Assembly: GCA_964491205.1 (NCBI GenBank) | Contig: CAZBGC010000007.1 | Coordinates: 1 to 64,000, forward strand | DNA length: 64,000 nucleotides | Origin: K23-9 sp964491205 | GTDB taxonomy: Bacteria > Planctomycetota > Planctomycetia > Pirellulales > Pirellulaceae | Direction of reading: 5' to 3' | Shown: piece after piece, positions 17,148 to 24,489 of the stretch | Position numbering within the stretch: the stretch's first letter is position 1 | Layout: each line of letters begins with the position of its first letter | Notes under the pieces: generated by a model | Told to the model about the DNA's origin: nothing | Databases searched by the model: none | The model's input: only the letters and a program-made list of their open reading frames with translations | Position numbers and translations under genes: made by a program

Positions 17148-18439
17148 TCTTCGATTCGATAGACCGCGTCGGCAGTACGCATGATCAGCGCGTTGCCATC
17201 AACCGCAGCCGACGCCAACGTTCTTTCGCCGAGATCGTTTTCGGCTAGCACCTTGAACTCACGCCCTGCTTGAATCACGGTTGTCATGCCGGCTTCGTCG
17301 GTGAAATAGATTCGATCGTGAATCAACAGGGGCGACGCCGAGAATCCACCGCCAATCCGCTTTTTGTAAATAACATCGCCGGTTTCAGCATCGACACACA
17401 TTGCAATGCCGTTGTCGCTAATGCTGTGGATCAAGCCATCTTTGGCAATCATCGACGGGGTGTGGGGCACGTTTTTCTCAACGGTCCACTTCAAATGCGT
17501 CTGCGTCACATCGCCTCGTCCGCTTGGATCAATCGCAATCATGCTGGGCGAATCATAGCTCGTTGACACAAACACGGTGCCGCGATGGAAAACGGGTTTG
17601 GGTATCACGGAATAACCCGTGTAGTTCAGTTGCCAAATGATCTCACCGTTCGCTGGATCCAATGCCAAAACGCAGTTGCTGCCAGGTGCAATCACTTGCT
17701 TACGATCGCCAACCGAAATAAGGGTAGGGGTGCAAAACGAGAACTTCTTCTTCGCTTCGACCGGTCGCTTGACTCCCCAGGCAACTTGGCCGTCGTTGGC
17801 TCTTAAAGCGACGACCTTCGGATCGACCGCTCCGTCACAGGTGAAGATCAAATGTTGATCAACCAAGATTGGCGTCCCGCCGTTGCCATGCACTGGCTTG
17901 AAGAACAGATCGCGGTTCTTCCAAATCACATCGCCGTCGCGATCAGTACACACAGTCCCTTGATACCCAAAGTGAATGTAGACGCGGTTGCCCCGGATGA
18001 TGGGTGTCGGGCTGGCGTGCGAGTTCTTCTTGTGAATCTTGCTACTCTTGCCTGCTTGTTGCTGGAGTAGCGTGACCGTTTTGACGATTTCTCCGGATCC
18101 CGCGTCCATGATGACCATGGAAAGGTCATATTCGATTTTCTTCGGATCGGTTTCACCATTTGTCGCAATGGCGGTTGTGAGGTAGATTCGACCGCCGTCT
18201 ACAACCGGCGAAGACCAACCTTGTCCTGGAATGGGCGTGCGATACACGACCTTTTCTTCTGCAGACCAATGCAGAGGGAGATCGGCACCATTAGCCACCT
18301 GGCCATCGCCACTTGGACCGCGAAACCTGGGCCAGGAATCGACTGCTTCGAGCGACTGAATCAAACTGAGGAAGAACACGCCAAGAGCAGCCGAAGACAC
18401 GCCTTTGGATTTATCACTCAAGCATGTAAAACGCATCAC
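17144..18439 (-). CDS. Exported PQQ-like beta-propeller repeat protein
   Basis: 431 residues with an N-terminal hydrophobic signal region (AALGVFFLSLIQSLEA) followed by SWPRFRGPSGDGQVANG, the planctomycete opening of secreted BamB/PQQ-type propellers. Repeated blades are seen as WSSPVVDGGRIYLTT, SPTPIIRGNRVYIHF, GTPILVDQHLIFTC and SASPLLIHDRIYFTD, each with the Tyr/Phe-rich strand typical of these repeats. No PQQ-dehydrogenase catalytic site is obvious, so binding or scaffolding is more likely than catalysis. It heads an operon with UPF0178 and SUI1 genes (4-bp overlaps), an odd combination of an exported and two cytoplasmic proteins. Confidence 0.85.
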   Translation of the reverse strand: MMRFTCLSDKSKGVSSAALGVFFLSLIQSLEAVDSWPRFRGPSGDGQVANGADLPLHWSAEEKVVYRTPIPGQGWSSPVVDGGRIYLTTAIATNGETDPKKIEYDLSMVIMDAGSGEIVKTVTLLQQQAGKSSKIHKKNSHASPTPIIRGNRVYIHFGYQGTVCTDRDGDVIWKNRDLFFKPVHGNGGTPILVDQHLIFTCDGAVDPKVVALRANDGQVAWGVKRPVEAKKKFSFCTPTLISVGDRKQVIAPGSNCVLALDPANGEIIWQLNYTGYSVIPKPVFHRGTVFVSTSYDSPSMIAIDPSGRGDVTQTHLKWTVEKNVPHTPSMIAKDGLIHSISDNGIAMCVDAETGDVIYKKRIGGGFSASPLLIHDRIYFTDEAGMTTVIQAGREFKVLAENDLGERTLASAAVDGNALIMRTADAVYRIEE

Positions 18440-18587
18440 GTGGCTCTTCGCAAACAGGGAGTAAGTGGTTTGGGCCCCTTCAGTGCTGACTTTTCACTGA
18501 CCTATGATAGCGAAGTTCTGTGGATGAGTCGTTCCACCACCACGCGCGGAGAATCGGCAGAATCCGGTTCCGACGAATTGATTGCCA

Positions 18588-18803
18588 ATGACAAATACAG
18601 ACCCGCCTGACGAAATCGAATCTCCCTGCATCAAGCAATGTACGGTTGATCTGGGTGGCATCTGTACGGGATGCGCCAGATCCTTGAGTGAAATCGCCGC
18701 GTGGTCATCCGCATCTCCTCAGGCGAAGCAGACGATTCTTTTGCAATGCGAGCAGCGTAAGGCCGGTGTCTCGTCGCCCGATCTGAGGTCAAAAGAAGTG
18801 TAG
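18588..18803 (+). CDS. DUF1289 small cysteine-rich protein
   Basis: A 71-residue protein with SPCIKQCTVDLGGICTGC followed by ARSLSEIAAW, the four-Cys signature of DUF1289 proteins, which probably bind a metal. Function is not established. ATG at 18588 (MTNTDPPDE) is preferred; a TTG two codons upstream is possible. It is divergent from the propeller gene with about 150 bp between them and ends 11 bp before the convergent surface-protein gene. Confidence 0.85.
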   Translation: MTNTDPPDEIESPCIKQCTVDLGGICTGCARSLSEIAAWSSASPQAKQTILLQCEQRKAGVSSPDLRSKEV

Positions 18804-18813
18804 GACGAGTTGA

Positions 18814-21336
18814 TTAGTAGAGCGTCGTGCTGTTAAGCAAAAGCGAAAGCTGCTCCTCGTTTTCTTCGTCGTCAAAGTCACTGCCGGTGTTCAAGACGTC
18901 CGACACGAACTGAGCCCGGGCCACAATTTGCTCTCCGCTAGGGCCACCGGTTGCTTCCCGCACACGGGCAAGTTCGTCAATGACTTCTTTGATATCGTTG
19001 GGCGAAAGTGTTCCATTGCCGTCCACATCGTAGTAGATGCCCAGAAATGGCCGAGTATTGGGATTCAGAACTGCGTCGCCGCCTTCAGCGAACAGTTCGT
19101 TGATGACAACCAGAATATCGTTGGGGGTAATGGTCGGATTGCCCGATGCATCGGTGCTTCCGTCCGAATTGAAACGGCTGACATGATTTTGGAAGTAAGG
19201 CGATTCGTCGTCTAATAGCGCAACCGACGCGTTTGCACGTGTGTAATTTTCAGAAGAAATGACGTAGTCCAAAATCACATTGGCTTCGGCCGTTTCATTT
19301 TGAACTGGTGTCAGCTCCACATCAACACTTTGTCGCCCGGCTGCGATAGTGATATCGCTCGGCACGATCAGTTGCGACGCAGTACCGCCAGCGATCGTAA
19401 CAGCAAGTGGCGTTTCTGTATCGGTATTACTCCGTGTGACCCGCAAGACGACAGATGTCGATTCAGCTTCTAAAATATTGCCGCCGATAAACGAGGCCGA
19501 AAGCGATTCAACGTCAAGCACCTGCAATTCAATTTCGCTCCCAATCGTCCGGGGCGCTGTCACCCCAATCGAAGCAGTTTGCGTCGAGTCCAGCAACGCA
19601 TCGTCAACCGCGTTGATTGGCGTCGAGACGGTCGACTCACCAGCCGGGATGGTTAGCGAAGACCTGATTGTCGCTTCGGACGTGTCGCTTGATACAAAGC
19701 TCACGACCAACGGGTCGTTCGTCGGCCCCGTTCGTGTCACACTCAGCGTGGATGCGCCGATACCATCGTTCTCGTTGATCCTGCTGCGAGACAATGCGAC
19801 CCGAAGTACAGGTGGTGACGTCACAGTGACGTTGAAAGTTTCGGTCGTCGCCCCGCCGTCATCATCGCGAGCGGTAACGGTGACGGTATAAGATCCCGCA
19901 GCTGTGTAAACATGCGACCCGCCGAAGGACGCGCGGGTAGCGGTACCAGCGCTCCCATTTGCATCCGTCCTCGCATCGCCAGTGTCCGTCGTGCCGTCAC
20001 CCCAATTGATGCTGTAGGTAAATGATTCGGTGGTGCCAGCCGCTGAGCTGCTGAATCCGGGATCAGTAATCCGCCCCAAATTTACAATGTTGATTTCATC
20101 GCCAAGCTGAATCGTACGACTAGAGGATACGCTTAGAGTCGGTGGCGTATTGGCGACTGTTGTTGTCAGTGATTGGGTCACTTCCCCAAATTGACTTCCC
20201 CGTAAAACGACCTCAACCGGATAGGTTGTGCCCGAATCCGGGTTGTCGGCGTAAATATGGCTTGCAGTCACAGTTGCGTTAGGCGCTGCACGCACCGTCC
20301 AACCGATATCGTCCAAACTTGCGATGTCCAACGGAGTGATCACCTTCCGAATCCCCTTCCCAACGTTCGGAGTGATCACTGACTGCTGGCCATTGCTTGT
20401 GACTTCATCAGCGAAATGCCCTATGTTCTCCAGCGGAACATTGCCACCGTAGAGCGCTCGTGTTTTTGGCCCAGTGAAAGTGAGACCGCTCCTGAAGGTT
20501 TCAAAGGAAGAATTCGCCGAACCCTCGTAGTTCACTCCAAATCCGAGAACGTGCATTAACTCGTGGACGACGACCGTGCTAAAGTCGACTTCGTCGTCAC
20601 CCAAATCGTCCGTTGTCGCACCGAAATGCCAGTTGGTATTGGAATCAAACGTGATGCTACCGCCCCAAGGTCCAATGTCGGTTGGATTCGCGCCTCTGGC
20701 ACCGTCTTCCCCACGGTACTGTAGCCGATCCTGCCAAGCATTGATTTGCGCGAGTTCCTCCTGTGTATAGAGTCCTGGGTAGCTCGTTCGAGCAAATCCA
20801 ACCGACGCTTCACCCACCTGAGGGTTATTGGGTGTCGATAAGCCCCGCGCACCGACGTAAATGACCAGCTGGTTTTGTGCCACCGCTAAATCCTGGACTG
20901 TCAGCTCTTGTCCGTTCGTGGGATTCGTTGTGACCGCAGTCCACCTCAAAAAACTAGTGGGCTGAATCGCCTCCAGGTCGTCACTAAAACGTTCGATCAC
21001 CGACGCGGCAGCATTCCGCAATAGCGTGCGGCGGGCCTCGTCGTTAAAGAAACTACCGAGGTACTCAAATTTGATGCTCAGTGGGCCCGCGTTATCGACT
21101 GCACCTGACACGGTGCCTGTCGTCTGAGTGTTGTCACCCCAGTTGACCGTGGATGACAAGGAGCCAACCAATCCAGTCGTATCGAATACACGACTGATTT
21201 CTGTGCTAAGGCCTTCTGCTGCCAAGAGCCAACGTGTCTCCAGCGGCTGTATCGTCAGCTGGCGGTTTTGAGACGCAGTTGATCGTCGCCTTCGCGAAGG
21301 TCGTCTGCGACGGTCTGCAACGTAATGGTTTGTCAT
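18814..21336 (-). CDS. Large secreted surface protein: metzincin-like, PKD, Calx-beta and dockerin-like parts
   Basis: 840 residues from ATG 21336 (MTNHYVADRRRRPSRR); the longer reading adds 17 residues. The basic leader ends in QPLETRWLLAAEG, close to the LEPRxLLA motif of planctomycete surface proteins. A zinc-protease-like HELMHVLGFGVNYEG occurs at roughly residue 260, inside a region resembling secreted metzincin peptidases. Later parts are a PKD-type domain (NWGDGTTDTGDAR, GSYTVTVTARDDDGG), Calx-beta-like repeats (NENDGIGASTLSVTRTG and a second copy) and two dockerin/EF-hand-like loops near the end (YYDVDGNGTLSPNDI). I infer an extracellular, calcium-binding protein. Whether it is an active protease is open, because a third zinc His is not seen. 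Confidence 0.75.
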   Translation of the reverse strand: MTNHYVADRRRRPSRRRRSTASQNRQLTIQPLETRWLLAAEGLSTEISRVFDTTGLVGSLSSTVNWGDNTQTTGTVSGAVDNAGPLSIKFEYLGSFFNDEARRTLLRNAAASVIERFSDDLEAIQPTSFLRWTAVTTNPTNGQELTVQDLAVAQNQLVIYVGARGLSTPNNPQVGEASVGFARTSYPGLYTQEELAQINAWQDRLQYRGEDGARGANPTDIGPWGGSITFDSNTNWHFGATTDDLGDDEVDFSTVVVHELMHVLGFGVNYEGSANSSFETFRSGLTFTGPKTRALYGGNVPLENIGHFADEVTSNGQQSVITPNVGKGIRKVITPLDIASLDDIGWTVRAAPNATVTASHIYADNPDSGTTYPVEVVLRGSQFGEVTQSLTTTVANTPPTLSVSSSRTIQLGDEINIVNLGRITDPGFSSSAAGTTESFTYSINWGDGTTDTGDARTDANGSAGTATRASFGGSHVYTAAGSYTVTVTARDDDGGATTETFNVTVTSPPVLRVALSRSRINENDGIGASTLSVTRTGPTNDPLVVSFVSSDTSEATIRSSLTIPAGESTVSTPINAVDDALLDSTQTASIGVTAPRTIGSEIELQVLDVESLSASFIGGNILEAESTSVVLRVTRSNTDTETPLAVTIAGGTASQLIVPSDITIAAGRQSVDVELTPVQNETAEANVILDYVISSENYTRANASVALLDDESPYFQNHVSRFNSDGSTDASGNPTITPNDILVVINELFAEGGDAVLNPNTRPFLGIYYDVDGNGTLSPNDIKEVIDELARVREATGGPSGEQIVARAQFVSDVLNTGSDFDDEENEEQLSLLLNSTTLY

Positions 21337-21570
21337 CGTTCTATTTTTCGCGTTGATGAAGTTAACGCTTATCCAACGAAAGCACACAGTGCGGCGGCAT
21401 GTTTACCGGATTCCCCTTCTCGCAACCTTTATACGCATGATGAAACGATCACGAAAACAGGAAACGCAACGGAAACCTAGCGGACGACTCGCAACCAGCG
21501 CGTCCGCCGCACGAATAGAAAAGAGAGGTGGGTGTATCGATCTGTCGGGGTGGCCTTGGCTGACAGGTCA

Positions 21571-21620
21571 CCGCTTGGTTTTCGGACGACGTGTCTGCCC
21601 GTTTCCAAGCGGCCTTTTTA
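21571..21620 (+). terminator. Terminator-like hairpin on the plus strand
   Basis: CCGCTTGG (21571-21578) pairs perfectly with CCAAGCGG (21605-21612) and is followed by CCTTTTTA. It would end a plus-strand transcript, but both flanking genes (surface protein and groES) are on the minus strand. It lies in the 291-bp gap between them, where I see no gene. A smaller inverted repeat (CTGTC/GACAG, 21542-21566) sits just before it. The element might belong to an unannotated small RNA, or be a chance fold. Confidence 0.35.
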
Positions 21621-21627
21621 GCGAGGC

Positions 21628-21948
21628 CTACTCCGGTTTTTCGCGACGGAATACTGCCACGACATCTTCTACCGGTACCACGAACAGCTGATTGTCATGT
21701 TCTAAGTCTACCGGAACTGCATTTTTTGGGTGGAACAAAATTTTGTCGTACTGCCTCAGCGGCAACTCTTCATCGTTCTCTACCACAGCGCTGATTGTCA
21801 CGATCCGCCCGGTGATCGTCGGAATCTCGGCCGCATCGGGTAGAGCAATCCCCCCGCGAGTTTCCCGTTTTGGTTCGTCTTTGCGAACCAAAACACGGTC
21901 ACCAATTGGCTCGACATACTCAAAAGAAGCTGGCTTTTTCTTTCCCAT
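21628..21948 (-). CDS. groES: Co-chaperonin GroES family protein
   Basis: 106 residues from ATG 21948 (MGKKKPASFEYVEPIGDR). The GroES beta-barrel signature is clear: VEPIGDRVLVRKDEPKRETRGGIALPD covers the roof strand and start of the mobile loop, and YDKILFHPKNAVPVDLEHDN matches the usual YGGTE-like turn region, though divergently. The C-terminus LFVVPVEDVVAVF is typical. GroEL is not adjacent, so this is likely one of several planctomycete GroES paralogues rather than the groESL operon copy. An upstream extension to 22035 is open but unlike the family. Confidence 0.85.
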   Translation of the reverse strand: MGKKKPASFEYVEPIGDRVLVRKDEPKRETRGGIALPDAAEIPTITGRIVTISAVVENDEELPLRQYDKILFHPKNAVPVDLEHDNQLFVVPVEDVVAVFRREKPE

Positions 21949-22125
21949 TAGGGGTCCGCATTCAAGGAACAGGTCTGTGTTCGGATCGCACTCACAAACA
22001 CCGCGATCCGGACGCGATTGTCCCTCAATACTCAAACGACGTCGAGGTGGGCGATTGGAGACACCTACCTTTTTTATCCAGAGATCGCCAACAATCTGCC
22101 GAAATCCCCATGTGACTCAATTCAA

Positions 22126-23142
22126 TCAGCTCGGCACAAAACTCTTCGCATGGGCCTCACGCTGAGCCAGATCCAAGTCATGCTGAACCATGATTCGTGC
22201 CAGCTCTTCCAAATCCGTCGTGGCCTCCCAACCCAGCTTTTCCTTGGCCTTCGACGCGTCACCTAACAGAAGATCGACTTCGGCGGGACGGAAATACCGA
22301 GGATCAATCTCAACGTAATCTTGATAGTCCAATCCCAATTGCTCAAAGCTGAGCTTGCAGAAATCGCGAACCGACTCGGTACGTCCAGTGGCTAACACAA
22401 AATCATCAGCTTCGTCATGCTGCAAAATTCGCCACATTCCCGCGACGTAGTCTTTCGCGTATCCCCAATCACGTTTTGCGTCCAAGTTCCCCAGATACAG
22501 TTTGTCCTGGAGTCCCATTTTGATGCGGCCCGCCGCACGCGTGATCTTACGGGTAACGAATGTCTCGCCGCGTCGTTCAGATTCGTGATTGAATAAGATT
22601 CCGTTGCTGGCGAAGAGCCCATATCCGCGACGATAGTTGACGGTCTGATGATACGCATACACTTTCGCACAAGCGTATGGCGACTGCGGGTTAAATGGTG
22701 TGGTTTCGGTTTGAGGCGTCTCCATGACGTCGCCATACATTTCGCTGCTGCTGGCCTGATAGACGCGAACCGGATGAGTTGCGTTAAGCAGACGGGCAGC
22801 TTCCAAGACATTCAGTGCTCCGACACCAACAGTTTGCAACGTGTAGACCGGCTGATCGTAAGAAACACGCACGTGACTCTGTGCGCCAAGATTGTAGATT
22901 TCATCAGGCTTGATCTCCAAAACCAGATTCGTCAGCGCTTGGCCATCCGTCAGGTCGCCGTAATGCAAATGCAAGTTCGTTTTCTCGTGCAGATCCTTAT
23001 AAATGTGATCAATGCGTTCGGTCGAAAACGTGCTACTTCGACGGACAAGGCCGTGAACGTCATAGCCTTTTTCCAACAGAAGTTCGGCAAGGTAACTTCC
23101 ATCTTGCCCAGTAATACCGGTGAGGAGCGCAGATTTTGTCAT
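22126..23142 (-). CDS. gmd: GDP-mannose 4,6-dehydratase
   Basis: Converts GDP-mannose to GDP-4-keto-6-deoxymannose, first step to GDP-L-fucose. 338 residues, normal for the family. The NADP-binding motif is ALLTGITGQDGSYLAELLL, followed by VRRSSTFSTERIDHIY. The catalytic region is YQASSSEMYGDVMETPQ with YACAK as the YxxxK element. The C-terminal EIDPRYFRPAEVDLLLGDASKA is diagnostic. It follows fcl on the same strand by 84 bp, so the pair makes GDP-L-fucose for surface glycans. Confidence 0.96.
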   Translation of the reverse strand: MTKSALLTGITGQDGSYLAELLLEKGYDVHGLVRRSSTFSTERIDHIYKDLHEKTNLHLHYGDLTDGQALTNLVLEIKPDEIYNLGAQSHVRVSYDQPVYTLQTVGVGALNVLEAARLLNATHPVRVYQASSSEMYGDVMETPQTETTPFNPQSPYACAKVYAYHQTVNYRRGYGLFASNGILFNHESERRGETFVTRKITRAAGRIKMGLQDKLYLGNLDAKRDWGYAKDYVAGMWRILQHDEADDFVLATGRTESVRDFCKLSFEQLGLDYQDYVEIDPRYFRPAEVDLLLGDASKAKEKLGWEATTDLEELARIMVQHDLDLAQREAHAKSFVPS

Positions 23143-23226
23143 GGTTTTGATCGAGAAAGTAGTTTTCGAATGTTGTAAATGTTGTGGTACGCCGAACTGT
23201 TCAAGCCCGCCGGGATGATCGAAGAC

Positions 23227-24177
23227 CTAAACGGAACGAACACTCTGGAGCTTCATTTCATTTAGGAACGACTGGTAAGTCTGCTGAAGCCCATCCGAAA
23301 GATCGATGCTGTGCTTCCATCCCAACTTGTGAAGGCGCGAGACGTCGCAACACTTCAGCATCGTGCCATCTGGGCGATCAGGATCAGTGACGATACGCCC
23401 CTGATAGCCCACCGTCTGAGCGACCCGTTCTGCCAGTTCGAGGATGGTCAAATCAACTCCAGTCCCCACATTGACCCAATCAGGTGGATCACCAATAGCC
23501 AATAGATGAACCAGTGCATCCGCCAAATCATCGACATGCAGAAACTCGCGCCGCGGCGTGCCAGTGCCCCAAATCACAACCTCGTCGGTTCCAGCCAGCT
23601 TTGCTTCATGAAACCGAGACAACATCGCAGGCAATACGTGGCTGTGCTCAGGGTGATAATTGTCGCCGGGACCGTACAAATTCGTCGGCATGGCACTGTG
23701 GTACATCACGCCATGCTGCCGGCGATAGTATTCACATAATTTCAGCCCAGTGATCTTCGCCAATGCGTAGGCTTCATTCGTCTTCTCAAGGCTCGCGCTA
23801 AGCAATGCGTCTTCATGAATCGGCTGAGGACAATTTCGCGGATAGATGCACGTGCTTCCCAGAAACAAAAATCGTTTCACACCTGCGTGAAAAGCCGCGT
23901 TGATGGCATTGACGGCCATCAGCACATTGTCAGAAAGAAATTCGACGGGGTAGCTATTATTTGCAACGATCCCCCCCACCTTCGCAGCAGCAAACACAAC
24001 GCTATCAATTGCGTTGGACTCAAAAAACGAAGTTGTCCGGGTAGGATCAGTCAAATCGACTTCGTCGCGCGTTGCAGTCAAAACGCGGACGGACTCTCGC
24101 TCAAAGCGTCGCAGAAGCGCCGAACCGACCATACCGCGATGGCCTGCGACGAAAACTGTGTCGGTAGTTGATTTCAT
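23227..24177 (-). CDS. fcl: GDP-L-fucose synthase
   Basis: Epimerase-reductase that turns GDP-4-keto-6-deoxymannose into GDP-L-fucose with NADPH. The start at ATG 24177 (MKSTTDTVFVAGHRGMVGS) gives 316 residues, the usual length, with the glycine-rich motif at the N-terminus. Other family segments are FLGSTCIYPRNCPQPIHED, AYALAKITGLKLCEYYRR with the YxxxK pair, and PTNLYGPGDNYHPEHSHVLPA in parts. A longer frame to 24282 is open but unnecessary. Upstream of gmd in a probable two-gene operon. Confidence 0.95.
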   Translation of the reverse strand: MKSTTDTVFVAGHRGMVGSALLRRFERESVRVLTATRDEVDLTDPTRTTSFFESNAIDSVVFAAAKVGGIVANNSYPVEFLSDNVLMAVNAINAAFHAGVKRFLFLGSTCIYPRNCPQPIHEDALLSASLEKTNEAYALAKITGLKLCEYYRRQHGVMYHSAMPTNLYGPGDNYHPEHSHVLPAMLSRFHEAKLAGTDEVVIWGTGTPRREFLHVDDLADALVHLLAIGDPPDWVNVGTGVDLTILELAERVAQTVGYQGRIVTDPDRPDGTMLKCCDVSRLHKLGWKHSIDLSDGLQQTYQSFLNEMKLQSVRSV

Positions 24178-24489
24178 CCGGGAATTGTAAACAGCATCGA
24201 ATACGAAGTCTGCGCGAGATCGTAAACAAAATCCGCCGCTTGGTTGCGACTTAGTGACAACCGTCAGATTCATTGCGGACACTAAGACGCCATTGATAAA
24301 GCATTACTGGCAACAAAACGTGCCGTTAAGCAGCTTCTTAGATGCTGCTATTTCTCTCCGCACGAACTTTCGGCCTGTTGAATCAACAGCCACTGGATGA
24401 TTGCCTCTCAGAGGCCGATTCTTTAACTAGCCGGTGTCATTCTAGTGAGCTGGTGTTCTTGTCGCACTTTTGCATGGAAGCAAACTGGT
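24178..24489. other. Intergenic region between divergent fcl and a large exported protein
   Basis: About 310 bp without a supported gene. Both flanking genes point away from it, so it should hold at least two promoters, but I could not pick convincing -35/-10 pairs. Short open frames at 24342-24575 have no coding features. Confidence 0.5.
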
